From Plenodomus lindquistii (Eukaryota; Ascomycota; Dothideomycetes; Pleosporales; Leptosphaeriaceae), in assembly GCA_025504975.1 (NCBI GenBank), contig JANUWI010000014.1, positions 930,001-994,000 of the forward strand: a stretch of DNA of 64,000 bases. The letters are read 5' to 3'. Of the stretch, positions 1 to 11,059 are shown one piece after another. The notes beneath the pieces are model-generated. The model had not been told where the DNA came from, ran no database searches, and saw only the letters and a program-made list of their open reading frames with translations. The translations under genes were made by a program, and so were the position numbers. Each line of letters opens with the position of its first letter. The stretch's first letter is position 1.

Positions 1-684
1 GGGACTCGGAAGACTTTGTTGTTGGGGGAGCAACGCCTATCTATCGTTGTTGTTGTGTTGATGAAAACGTTTCCAATAAGCAGCAGTAAGTGGGGAAGTT
101 AGTGTCGCAGAACCACCGAACAGGTTCCTCGCAAAATGAAACCTCGGAACACCTTACCTCTCTAGCTTTCCGTTCAAGGCGTACCGTTGCCAGCTCAGCA
201 CTCTCGTAGCGCCTACGAAGTATTGTGGCACAGCTTGCATGTCAAAGAACACATGTCGACCACTAGGTAGCCTAGCACTGCCTTGGAAGTGGTTCCTGGG
301 AGGCATTGTTACGCAGCGATGACGCCCCAGGCCGATCGGTGCATGCGCGGAACTGGCGACGAAACTTGGTCCTGCGCGTTCAAGTATGCAAGACCGTAAG
401 GCTTCGCTGCATTGGTGTGCATCGTGCATCGATGTTGGTCTATAGTATTGCTCTGTAACACTGCGCCGGAACCCTGCCTTTCGTAGCACGTGCAGGGCTG
501 TCGCGCGCATGATCGTGGAGCAAAGAAACTGCACAGCTGCTGTGACAGGTAGCCCAGATGCGAGCTCGTACCACGACAACTCATGGTTCATCTGATATCA
601 CCTTGCACAAGCTCTCTGGATGAATCCGGATCACAATTCTTCTCATTGATACGTATCTATCATCCAATCATTGGCTGGAAAAGT
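1..684. other. Intergenic, no supported gene
   Basis: Ordinary base composition. The only open frame of note runs on the minus strand at 154-591 (145 codons). It has no recognisable domain, signal peptide or intron signals, so I do not call it. The part nearest 684 is the 3' flank of the minus-strand GH125 gene. Confidence 0.5.
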
Positions 685-2226
685 TTACTGGAAGCTCTTC
701 TGCAAAATCTCTGGCTTGCGATCTTCTAAATCCAGGATCATCTGTCCAAACAAGCCATTGGCCCAAGAGAACCACTGTCTGGTCCATTTGGTCTCATTAA
801 AGCTGTTGATACTCTCATGTATCAAACCTAGCCCAGCTGTACTGCCAACAATCTCTGACAGCTCATTGGTGATCTCATCGTCATTATCGGTCGTCAAGAT
901 ACGAACGATAGAAGCCATAGGCCACGCCATCCCCGGGCCTTGGTGAGGACCACCGATGGCGTTGATGACGGGGCCGCGCATGAAGTACGGGTTGGCAGCA
1001 CTCAGGACGAGTGAGCGCGTGTTCGCATAGGTTTCAGGATCGACCGGGTAGCGGAAGAAAGGAGCAGATAGAAGACCAGGAATGTTGGCATCGTCCATGA
1101 TGTTTGTGGACCCGTACCCGTCAACCTCAAAAGCATAAATTTTGCCAAATTTGGGGTGGTTGACAGTGCCATGACTCTCAATGGCATCGCGTAACGAATC
1201 CGACATGTCGGCCATCTTTTGTGAGAGCTGTGCCGAGTTGGCAGCATCTAGTTGACCCATGATGTCTGCAGTCGTTGATAGGTACGAACTGAACATCATG
1301 TTGGACGGGATGTAGAACTGATAGATAGTGGAGTCATCACTAGGTCGGAAACCGCTTCTAATCAGACCAGTACCGTTGGCCACAGGATTTCCAAGCCCAT
1401 CGTTTGAGAAAGTCTCAGTCGAGCGGGTAGTGTATCGAGTAAATGTATATGGACTCTTGAGGACGGCACCATCAGATCCATAGGTCGGCAACATCATGTC
1501 TTCCGCCACCTTGAGTATTGCCTCAACTGCCTGAACCCAGCGGAACTTTCCAAAGAACTCAGCATCGCCTGTGGCATTGTAGTAGTCGGTAGAAATCTGC
1601 AAAAAGGCTGCCAGTGAATCGAGTTCGTACTTGCACTCAAATACGGAAGCATTCGAGTAAGTTGGGAAGACAGTATCCTGGCTCGCCGCGTCATTGATGG
1701 CTATGGGTATCTTACTTTCCACTGGTGGTTGGAAAGAATTGCAATAAGGCGATGTGAGCAAATATCTTGCCTGGAGGTTGATCACTCCACGATACAAACT
1801 AGCGATAGAATCTGGCTCGCTGCTAGCGTTGAGCAAAGGCAGATAGCTTTGCAATTGATTGGAAGAGTCTCGTAGCCACATCGCGTCGATATCCCCCGTG
1901 ATGATGAAGGTTAGCTCTTCTTCCGCGTTGTCTGCGGCGTACCCCTTCCATTTGATCGCGGTGTCGAGAGTGTTCGGATACGCATTTTGGAACAGGCGAT
2001 AGAGGTCCGGGTCGCGAATGACCGCTTCCATGCGTGTTATCGTGTTTTCTAGACCGGGGGACTTAAAGGTTCGACATTGTTCCGTAGGTCGTTGATACGC
2101 AAGCTTGTACTTTCCGGTGCTCAGAGGCTCGTGAACCTCTTTAGCGTAGTCTATGTAGTCTGGACATTGTGCTGCGGCCAGTACAGGTACGCTGGACAGC
2201 GCACCAAGTACCTTGTCGAAGTGCAT
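685..2226 (-). CDS. GH125 exo-alpha-1,6-mannosidase (Mug157 family), secreted
   Basis: Single-exon gene of 513 residues. Known role of the family: glycoside hydrolase family 125 removes terminal alpha-1,6-linked mannose; fungal members are secreted and related to S. pombe Mug157. Visible support: a signal peptide (MHFDKVLGALSSVPVLAAA, cleavage near residue 19-20); the family block GDIDAMWLRDSSNQLQSY at about residues 111-128; a later MDDANIPGLLSAPFFRYP-type segment; an NPYFMRGP motif; and a C-terminal GLIHESI then WFSWANGLFGQ signature. The length suits the family. The frame stays open upstream to an ATG at 2469, which would add 81 residues including a hydrophobic stretch and could give a membrane-anchored form. 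I prefer the ATG at 2224-2226 because it starts directly at a good signal peptide. It diverges from the Zn2Cys6 gene starting at 2964. Confidence 0.9.
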   Translation of the reverse strand: MHFDKVLGALSSVPVLAAAQCPDYIDYAKEVHEPLSTGKYKLAYQRPTEQCRTFKSPGLENTITRMEAVIRDPDLYRLFQNAYPNTLDTAIKWKGYAADNAEEELTFIITGDIDAMWLRDSSNQLQSYLPLLNASSEPDSIASLYRGVINLQARYLLTSPYCNSFQPPVESKIPIAINDAASQDTVFPTYSNASVFECKYELDSLAAFLQISTDYYNATGDAEFFGKFRWVQAVEAILKVAEDMMLPTYGSDGAVLKSPYTFTRYTTRSTETFSNDGLGNPVANGTGLIRSGFRPSDDSTIYQFYIPSNMMFSSYLSTTADIMGQLDAANSAQLSQKMADMSDSLRDAIESHGTVNHPKFGKIYAFEVDGYGSTNIMDDANIPGLLSAPFFRYPVDPETYANTRSLVLSAANPYFMRGPVINAIGGPHQGPGMAWPMASIVRILTTDNDDEITNELSEIVGSTAGLGLIHESINSFNETKWTRQWFSWANGLFGQMILDLEDRKPEILQKSFQ

Positions 2227-2963
2227 CTTGACGAAGAGGGGCGTGCAAGAATCTCGAAAGCTAGCCAACAACGTAGCTATACAAGAGATTCTAAAAGCAG
2301 AGTCTAGAATGTATAGTGATAGAAACACAAATACGCAAACGCAAAGTATCGTGTGCTGTACCGCCGATCGGCGGTTCATCTGCTCGTTTGCCATACCCCG
2401 CCCGACGGTCCCATGTGCATGCACGAGTGCTAGGTAGCTGATGTAACGTTCTGTGAAGTTGTTTGTCACAAAACGTTAAGCCGAAGTTCATAACGTCATT
2501 GTACTTGCCGAATGCCCTGGCTCCGTCAGCACTCTGGGAGATGTGCGGTCCGTTCGGGCGGTTTGTTGTATTGAAAATGGTCAAATGACGCGAAGAGCGG
2601 ATCGTCGTATGTTCAAGTGCAGCTGCGAGGCTAAGTTTCGATGATTTGCGGGGAAGATGTGTAGATCTTGCACCTCATGCCTGATAAAAGCAAACTCTTC
2701 GACTCGAAATGACAGATTAAAACAGGGATTGTCTTCATAGCGAAATGTATACAGCCAAGAGGCATAGAGAAGAGATATAGGGAGTTGTTCGTTATTGCGT
2801 AAGTGAGGGTGTTGAGCGACTGTTTCCAGAATGAGACTAGTTGTCGAAAGGAGTTTAGTGGCTCGGCACTTCATTATGCCGATGCACCCAGCCTCCTGAC
2901 CGACCTTCGACAAAGCCCTCTCCTGATGGTGTCCTCATCCTATTCTCATCTGAACAGATCGCT
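2227..2963. other. Divergent intergenic region (GH125 / Zn2Cys6)
   Basis: About 740 bases between two divergent start codons, so it should hold both promoters. A minus-strand open frame at 2581-2913 has no recognisable features. I see no clear named regulatory site. Confidence 0.5.
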
Positions 2964-4464
2964 ATGAGTGTGCGGAGACCGCATGCAAAATCGAAGTCAG
3001 GGTGCGCGGGCTGCAAGCGCAGAAGAGTGAAAGTAACCATCCCCTTTCGTTCCACAATACTTGTGCGGCGCCTCTCAATCTATTGATGCCGAGACTAGTC
3101 ACGCACTAAAGAAGGCGATGCCAAATTCCGTCAGCTTCTTCACCTGACTGTTTACTGATCCGCTCAGACAGTGTGATGAACACCGTCCTCAGTGTACCAA
3201 TTGTCTCAGACGCAAAACAGCCTGCAGTTACAGTGTCTTCGATTTGACGCCTAATTTGCCCAAGAATCCAGAAGGTGCAAAACCATCACCTAAAATACAT
3301 GTTTTCCCGAGCAGACCAGAAGAGACACAAGGTCCCATTCCCCAAGAATGTGGTTTGTTGGCGGCTGATGTCCGACATGCATTGTTGAAGAGGCTGTCGG
3401 GCCTGGAGCTTTCGCAAATGTCGAGGATCCTACAACATTTTGCAGAGGTTACAGTCTCTACTTTATCATACGGTTCTGAATCCCAAGCAGCATGGAGAGG
3501 TGCACTCCCGACACTAGCAACTGGGTACAGTTTTGTAACACACGGCATGCTAGCCGCGGCTGCTTTGCACATGTCTTGCTTCAGTCAGACCAAAGAAGAC
3601 CAAGAGGCGCTTCGAGAAATCGCTGCTACGCAGATGAATACTGGCATGGAACAGTACCGCTCTGAAGTGCGAAACGTTACGACCACCAACGCGGAAGCCT
3701 TGTTTGCCTTCTCCGCGATGATCACAACATACGTGCTACGGACCGCCGGAGACGAATGTAAAGCTGCTCTACAATCGATGACTGGCTCCGAATCTTTGCA
3801 AAGGATCAATGATGTTTCGATCTCGAGCCTGTCGCACACCCTTTGTGGGGTCTTCCGCTCCATGCGCGGAGTATTGGTCATCTGGGTACCATGTTTGGAG
3901 CAGATTCAACGAGGACCACTACAACCTGTTGTTCGACGTGACTGGTGGCCTCAGCCTGTTCCAGTAACGTCAGCGCAGATTGCAGACGATGAGAAGCTAC
4001 GCCACCTGGAGAAGCTCTGGTCACGTCCCGGGAGAAGCTACGAGTACTCATTTGATACACTTCGTCGTGCATTGAAAGACCTGCGCGAGGCCTTTGCAAT
4101 AGTCTTCCGATTAATCGATACTGCACAAAACCAGAGAACAACGGAACAGGGTGTGTTCGACTGGGCTTCAATCCTTAATTGGTTGATCGAGTTGGCCCCT
4201 GAGTTCCTTGCACTCCTCGAAGAGAGACAAATGGAAGCCTGGGTTCTCGTTGCACATTACGCCATACTGACCAAGGTCACGGATGTAGTGTGGCTTGATG
4301 GCTGGGCAATGAATCTCATTACCGTTGCGGCTCTTGTGATAGGAGAGACTAATTGGGAGTGGATAGAATGGCCAGCCTCAGCGATTGGCTTTGATCTGGC
4401 CACTCTTCGGGGATCCATGGGACCATCTGTTTCTACAACTCACGGACAAATTTCAGCTGCCTAA
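2964..4464 (+). CDS. Zn2Cys6 fungal transcription factor
   Basis: Two exons, 2964-3032 and 3172-4464, with intron 3033-3171 (GTAACC...ACAG, phase 0). The product is 453 residues. The intron falls inside the zinc cluster. Exon 1 encodes GCAGCKRRRVK and exon 2 opens with CDEHRPQCTNCLRRKTAC, together giving the spacing C-X2-C-X6-C-X6-C-X2-C-X6-C of a binuclear zinc DNA-binding domain (about residues 14-41). The rest is a helical fungal-specific regulatory domain with a WRGALPTLATGY segment and a His/Ala-rich helix, resembling the UPC2 sterol-uptake regulator type; that sub-family assignment is inference. No separate nuclear signal is needed beyond the KRRR cluster. The targets cannot be read from the sequence. 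The neighbouring mannosidase is a possible but unproven one. Confidence 0.88.
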
Positions 4465-4836
4465 GAAAACATAGGAAATCGCAAACCAAAATCACCTCCA
4501 TTCTGGAAAGACATCCACGCTTGGATCCACACGACACACGACTTCGGCGCCACGACGCCTTGCAGGCGACTGGTGTATGCTACGACCCCACAACATTCGC
4601 GTCATATTCCTCTTGCGTGGACCGGTTGGGGCGGCGAGTCCTCGAGATGGAGGTTCCTGACACTCCCACGAAGTCATTCCCGCCTTAGCCGACGCTGGTA
4701 TCGCATGTCTTTAGAGGGTACTCCATCTCCGTGTCGACACATAGGCAATTTCAGCTCGTTCGTATGGCTCGTTATCGATCGTCATCAATCATCATCAATA
4801 CAGGTTGGAAGGCCTGCCCTTCATCGATGCCTTCCT
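4465..4836. other. Convergent 3' flanks
   Basis: About 370 bases between the ends of the Zn2Cys6 gene (plus) and the small membrane protein gene (minus). Short overlapping open frames here look like chance. Nothing else seen. Confidence 0.5.
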
Positions 4837-5251
4837 TCACCCGTAAGTAGTCTCACTAGTCCCACTACAGCAAGGTCAGATCAATGTCAAAGATATCAAC
4901 TGAAAAGCACTCTTACCTTGGGCTCATGGGTGCGTGGGCCATGTTTGGATTTGGCTGGCCTCGCTTATGTTGGAGTACGATTTTCGGAAGCTTGCCCCAG
5001 TTCCGCTCTCTGACCTCACGCATATACGCATCTTGTTCCGGAGTGCGGCTAAACATGTGGGATTGATCTTCAGCGTCTCCACCGTAGAAGCGCATGACTT
5101 TTCAAGACGTCAACGTTGTTCCGTACGCGGTGGGGTTGCTCTTACCTGCGAAGCCACATAATACGAGGCCACCGGCTCCAAGAATAACAAGAAAGATGAT
5201 GAGGGCTGGCGCGATGCCGAAGCCCATGTTGTCTCTTTTGTCGATGTACAT
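4837..5251 (-). CDS. Small single-pass membrane protein, fungal, unknown function
   Basis: Three exons on the minus strand: 5146-5251, 4917-5097 and 4837-4864. The introns are 48 and 52 nt, with GTAAGAG donors; the second has a CTGAC branch and a CTGTAG acceptor. The product is 104 residues. It starts MYIDKRDNMGFG, followed by a hydrophobic membrane segment at about residues 12-34 (APALIIFLVILGAGGLVL), then a charged, probably helical tail with RVRERNWGK-like content (VREERNW region). Frame and phase agree across both junctions. The second donor overlaps an in-frame TAA, so a transcript keeping intron 2 stops at once (…APMSPR), while the spliced form ends about ten residues later (…SETTYG). 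A second Met at residue 9 could also start it. I do not recognise a named family; the layout resembles small conserved organelle membrane proteins. Confidence 0.7.
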
Positions 5252-6660
5252 GGTGGATATATTGTGCAGTTGAATGCGTTCTAAATGCCAAGCTGCGATA
5301 CAGTGACGGTTGTAGGATTCGTGTTGGACAAATAATCCCCAGAACAGTGATTCCTGCGGCTACCCGATGTAAGAGGCGAGCGTGGGACTTTAAGCGGGTG
5401 AACAGGATGTGCGCGGGAGTTTCGGAAGTCGTGTTGCAGGCAGTGAGCGTAACGGTCGAATTATGGAGGGGCTCTCGGGCAACGGGTCAGATATCGAAAA
5501 GACGAGCGAATGACAGCAACAGGGTTTCCCGCACGCGAATTCCAGACAACAGATACTCTAATCAGAGGGAGCGACCGGGCGAGCAAGAAAGTAATAGATA
5601 ACTAAGATTTCAGCAGGCAGCAAACTGCACAAGTGGGCCGGCTTCGATCTTAATACTGGCTCTTACAACCTCTGTCAGCTCGCCTTTTCTTTCACTTGAC
5701 AAGCCCGGCTGGCATCTGACAAGTCCGTAACATGGCTCAATTCGGCATTGACAGCTCACGCCTCACACACCCATTGGCCGAAACCAGCACTTCACGTGTT
5801 GTTTCTGTGAAAAGAACCCCGCTTTTGTCCGCAGCACCACTCCTCTCGGCCTTAGGTACACGTAACCTCGTGTACGCACACCATGTGATGAGGTTCTGGG
5901 CTTACACCCGGAGAACCCGGCGCGTGGCTATGCTGGCCAAACGGTCGCGGAAACGCACTTGGCCCGACTTGCTCGAGTTGGCATTCTGTTCGGCCCTGGT
6001 TAATGCCAATGCTGGGACTCTTGTCAGGGGAGATTTGGGAGTTGACTACATAGAATCGCTCTACATGATGATTGCAATGACGATCATGGGTTGGCAAGGC
6101 AGATTTGTAGAATGGTGCCTGACTAAGCCTGGGTTACGCGTCCGGCTGTTGCGGAACGAAACCCGAGCCACTAAACTGTGCGAACTTTTGCGCGCCAACA
6201 TGTGATCCATACGGATGTGGAACGAGGGTATCCGAATCGATATAGTCAAGACGTCCCACAAAATCGCGACACGGAAATCGATCGATGATCGGTAGGGCTG
6301 CGCCAGAGTTAAAACGGGCACTTTGCTGCTACGAGGTAGGCTTCAGAGAGTCGCTGTTGCAGCGCTGAAGCAGAGATCACGCAGCACATGTCGCAGGCAA
6401 TTTATAATGTCAACAAACGCAGTCAATTGGCGAGCACCTAAGATGCACAAATATGATTTTCACGTGAATCACTGTTGCGCATGTAATGACGCTACCAGAG
6501 CCGCAGACGTCTACAATTAGGAAACTTAGGTGCATTCCAGAGCCATCTGTATATGTATCCTTATCATCCACGTGCCTTGTTGCCGTTATAATTTAGCTAA
6601 CAGGATGCATCTTAGGAGCAAGCCAACGTTTTGTTCACTGACTACAGTTGTAGACTCTGC
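5252..6660. other. Intergenic, no supported gene
   Basis: About 1.4 kb. The longest frame (plus, 5732-6205, 157 codons) shows no domain, no membrane segment and no intron context, and the minus strand is open over part of it as well. I do not call a gene. Confidence 0.45.
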
Positions 6661-9490
6661 TTACTCACTATTGTAATGTACACATTCCCGCCCTCGCGCC
6701 GTTAGATCGTTCGTAGCGTCTCCATTTACATCACTGAGATAGTGGTGGAAATCGCGCTTGGCATCTACCACAGCCCGGATGTGCTGTTCGGTCAACTTGG
6801 CTTTTCTTCCAGGAACTAGTCGTGCTTCGCGCTGGGCAAGAGCAAGAGCAGTGTCTAAACAATTCCGAATTTGACGTCCATTCCACTGTAACGTTCGAAT
6901 CTCTTTCGCATACTGTACGTATTGCTCGGTAGCGTAATCCATTTCTAGAGCAGGGTTTGACTTCAGTAGCCGATCAAAGTTGTGTGCCCATAATTGCAAT
7001 GATCCTTTATCGTCACAGGGCGGTATGAAGAGTGACATGTGAATACGCGACAGGACGGACTCGTCGAAGGTGCTGATCCGCGAGGTCGTCATGATTAACG
7101 TTCCCTTCCATTGTTCGAGTAGTCCGACAAACACTGGTTATGTTAGGAGGGTGCGCGCTGCCGAACAACAGGAGACTCACTAAAACTCATGTGGGAACCC
7201 TCCCGGTCTGACCTTGATACTCTAATGAGGACAGCATCAGCCTCGCGTACGAGCAGAATGCAGTGCCATTTCTCTGAGAATCTCAAGATCCAGCTCATGT
7301 TTTGAGCCAGCTCGTTTGATGTAATTCCAAGATCTGGAATCTTGACCTTGAAGAAAGGTTTTCCGAATTGTGCAGCAAGGGCTTCGATGACAGTTGTCTT
7401 GCCTGCCCCAGGCGGCCCGAGTAGCAGTACGATCGTGCCCTGATCCGTCCTCTGGTTTGTTTCGACAGAGCTCGTGGACACTACGTCTGGAACTGCCTCC
7501 AGCAGGCCGGTCAGTAGGTCCTTCTGGTTTTCAGGTAAGACAACATTATCAAGTGCAAACGGATCTGCTTCGACACTCTCTAAGTTCTCGCAATGCAAGG
7601 GGAACCACATGCGATGTTGCATCGAGTATCCACAGACATGATATGGGAGTAATAACAGGTCGGCTTCTTTCAGATCTCGACCCTGTAGGGTTTTTAGACT
7701 TCTGGACGATCGGATCAACCTGTCGCGTAGGTCTAAATCAACCATTGCGTCGTCAAAGACATCCGTACACCGCTTGCGATTGGGTGTAGAACAGTCCACC
7801 ACCTCGAACGTCTCTCTGCGACCAGACTTCGTGGCTGATCTGATGATATCACCGCCAAATGAGGGTGTCCAGTCACAGCCATTCGACTTGCAATGCTCTA
7901 TTGCTTCCACGTGGTCGACTATGACAGGACATTGGCTCTGTCATACACGTCAATGGACTTGGCTTCCAGAGGTGGTGATTCTTATACTTACCTGCTGAAA
8001 TCTATGATCACAATCGCAAGTCTTACACATATCTCGGTGTCCAGGATCCCAGCCTTCCAAGACGGCTCCCATGTAGAATTGATGGCCTCGATCCACAACG
8101 TGCGTAAATTTTCGACCGCGCATGATGAGCCGCATTTCGAGCTCTCCATCATCGGGCTGCTGGATGAGGCGGAGTGGAAGGCTTGACAGGTCTCGTTCAC
8201 CACTAAATTCGGCGATGAAGAACTTTTGGCATCTTGGCCCATACGAAGTACCATTGTAGTCAAGGTAAAAACAATCGATAACGAGATCTGTTGACTCTTG
8301 TGTCGATACAGTGGCGAAGCCGCCTTGAGATGCATGACCGTCGATGGATCCTCGTTCCGCGGACTTGGTCTGGGAATTGTTCTGTGTCGAGTATGGGACG
8401 GCCACCGGTGACGTGCAAGGTCTGGTATGCATTCAGAAGGTCACCGTGAGTTGACATCGTTGATATCACAATGTCGCCAGGTTCAAAGCATATTCACAGG
8501 TGCTCGAAAGTGATACTCTGGAGAGTGTGTTGTTCCTTCTGCCTTTTCACTTCCAGGAGATGCGCTAGATTAGTGTCCATGAAGGTAACAAGACATTGAA
8601 GTTCTTCTAACGCTCAGCGAACCTTTTCTACCTCAGGAGTGCCGTTTTCCGTCTCCTTTTCGTTGTGCTGTTCTTGACTCGAGTCAACGTTTGTTTGCAC
8701 CGTTCTTTGGTGTCTTGCTTGTAGAATAGAAAGATAGTTTCGCAGCTCTTTCTCGTATGTTAACAAGGGTTTGAAAGGATGCACCCAAACATTGGTCTTT
8801 GAGGAAAATCTGCGGCTAGTCACGTTCCTGAGTATGTTGATCAAAATGCGAGGGTTGATTGCCATGCGATGTGCCCTTTGGGTCCCCGTCATAGCCTCAT
8901 CCATCGTCACGCTGTTAGTTCTGGGCAAAGCTTGGAAAATTTCATCAGCCTCGGAAGACGAGTTCAAAGTGCCTGTAGCAACAACAATCAGTGTCTTGAG
9001 TCATGGCACTATACCGGCCCTAGTCTTCACATTTCGCCATTGCGAGATTGGAACGCGTGTTATGCCGATCTCCTGGATGGATTCCCCTGATTCATCATCA
9101 ACAGTCGTGGCGGAAGAAGATAGCTCATACCTGTAAGCCGATATCATCGATACGCTGTCGTCGGCCGAAATGGGCTTACTGGTGCCAATGACAGATTGAG
9201 CCTTGAATCTCGAAAGGCGGCGACTTGCTGCATGTGAAAGCATATCATCGTCTTCGTCGTCACAGGCGCTGGCCGCATTTATGGTCTCTAGACTTGCTTC
9301 ATCGTCAATCAGCTCCATCTCGTACTCGACGACAAGACGATGGGATTCTGTGAACCCAAATTCACTGGAGCAATTTCCTTCGTATTGCACAACGGCGTAG
9401 TTCCTCTATAAGAGCTTGCGCTGCAGGCGATAGAGACGTGGCTGAAGCTAGTGATGAAGCTGATGCTGGTGCTGAGTGCAGACGTGTGTG
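6661..9490 (-). pseudogene. Decayed fungal AAA+ ATPase gene (DUF7025-type)
   Basis: The pieces follow the order of a known fungal AAA-ATPase family. They are: an N-terminal segment (9001-9390, perhaps from 9490); an INPRILINILR...HPFKPLLTYEKELR region (8614-8967); a PGDIVIS...YQTLHVTGGRP segment; a DUF7025-like part (VIDCFYLDYNGTSYG, RGRKFTHVV); then the ATPase domain with Walker A GPPGAGKTT. Good introns remain at 8968-9010 (approximately), 7938-7991 and 7134-7180. The exon around 8260-8967 is broken by in-frame TGA codons at 8614-8616 and 8494-8496; the second stands where the family has Trp in an HLW-LF-PGD motif. A frameshift lies between about 8400 and 8300. Walker B reads VREAD instead of DEAD, and sensor 1 reads TTSR instead of TTNR. 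The start codon is not resolvable, because a competing frame (ALIEELRR) covers the N-terminus. The stops have no canonical intron to hide in, so I call it a pseudogene. Confidence 0.75.
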
Positions 9491-10298
9491 CTATGAAACA
9501 TGTTGAAGAGGCAGCTGAACACAGGTACGGTAGGTGCAATGAGAAGCGAGCAAGAACGGACAGGCTGAACCGCCACCCACGACTACACAGAGGGCTGCGA
9601 TAGCCGCGAACACGAGGATCCAGAATGCCATGTATCCTATATCATTTTCACGTATAGTAGTCATACAACGGGAGGCAGGCTCCACGACTTGTCCAGTCAA
9701 TACGCATTCGCATTGCACAAGCAGACAATATTGTAATGTAGGTTTACTTTCGTTTGGATATTGCAGCACGACATGCGTTAAATCTGGGTGCATGACCATG
9801 ATGTTGGCACGTACACCGCACAACCGATTCTGACAAGTTGGTGTCTAGACTCTAGAAAAAAGTTGGAACCGGTATCCATGTCGAGTGAGGGTGAAACTTT
9901 CCTCGTGGCTGCGAATACCCGTACCCAAGGATCTGGTAAGAACATGAGTCCGCGACTCTCGCCCATTATAGACCTGTATGCGCACCTTTACAGCGTCAGT
10001 GTCCGGGCAGAAGAGCCCGATAGGAATCCCCTGTAGAGTCCAAAAGGTGTTCCCGATATCGCAATCCAGATATAGTGAGAAGATATGCACGTCGGAATCT
10101 AATCAGCAGCCAGAGGTGTTACGACAGTGCGCGGTACGCCTGATGCATCAAGGGGCGAGAATCGCACGAGGATGATGCTTTTAGACTCGGTCGCCCGCGC
10201 TGATTTCATGCAATTATTGAGGCGCTCTGCATTTTCATCGGCTTATGTCGTGGGTGCCTATCCAAACGAAAGAGTAGGACTCTAGGACGAGACTCGCA
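9491..10298. other. Intergenic; isolated membrane-like segment on minus strand
   Basis: About 800 bases upstream of the membrane-protein gene at 10299. On the minus strand near 9560-9635 a frame encodes a hydrophobic run (MAFWILVFAAIAALCVVVGGG) similar in texture to the transmembrane segment of the next gene. The flanking frames do not form a gene I can support. Confidence 0.35.
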
Positions 10299-11059
10299 AT
10301 GGCGGACGCACCACAAGTCGCGTATGAGAATGGGCCGGTGCAGGCTGATTGGGATCAATACAAATACCTACACACCACTGGTCCAGACAGTACCGTCCAG
10401 GATGGGGCGACGGACGGTGGATTCGCGCAACCATCGCATGCCGACAAGCACCAGGATACTACCGAGGAGGAGCTGCCAAAGTCCTCGACTATACTAGGTC
10501 TTCGATCTCGCAACTTCTGGATACTTGTCGTCCTTGCTATTGCTTTTGTTGCGATTGCAATAGGTGGAAGCGTAGGCGGAACGCTGGCTGTACAGAATAA
10601 GTCGTGAGTCCTTCAATATGGTCCTACTTTACCTGCAGGGCCTCGAGTGTGGGCTGACCAAGCATAAGCTCAACACCAACCACCGATCCATCGGCGACCT
10701 CTGTACTAGCAGTCGACAACTACACGCCCCTGCCACCAAGCGCCGTGACTTCGATCAACATTACTTGCCCTGAAAGACTCCGATCGTACGACGGCGGTAT
10801 ATACGATTGCGTCGAAGAGTACAATGCAAAGTGGGTTGGAGATATCACAGGCGTTCTCGCGTATACGTTGCAGCAATGCGTTGATGCATGCACCACGTAC
10901 AACAAGATGCAGGGAACAGGCAAATGTACAGCTGTCGTGCTCGATCGCAATATGGCTCAGAAGTATGCAGCCAACAATGGGGCTACGTGTTGGTTGAAGA
11001 ACATGTCGGACCCTGCGCAGAGCTATCCGAACACGACAATGGCGCGACTGGTGAGCTAA
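10299..11059 (+). CDS. Single-pass membrane protein with six-Cys extracellular domain
   Basis: Two exons, 10299-10603 and 10669-11059. Intron 10604-10668 has a GTGAGT donor, a CTGAC branch and the acceptor CATAAG. The product is 231 residues. Residues 1-70 are polar and probably cytoplasmic; residues 73-97 (NFWILVVLAIAFVAIAIGGS) form one membrane segment followed by a GG-rich turn. After it come a Ser/Thr/Pro stalk and a C-terminal domain with six cysteines (ITCPERL, YDCVEEY, CVDAC, GKCTAVV, ATCWLKN). The cysteine layout resembles PAN/apple-like domains of fungal surface proteins, but I cannot assign one firmly. Topology is probably type II or III with the Cys domain outside. An acceptor six bases earlier would keep the same frame and add two residues. 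Confidence 0.75.

Noticed and set aside
154..591. 145-codon minus-strand open frame
   Set aside because: No domain, signal, or intron context; overlapped by another open frame on the same strand.
5732..6205. 157-codon plus-strand open frame
   Set aside because: Composition like random GC-balanced DNA, opposite strand also open, no recognisable feature.
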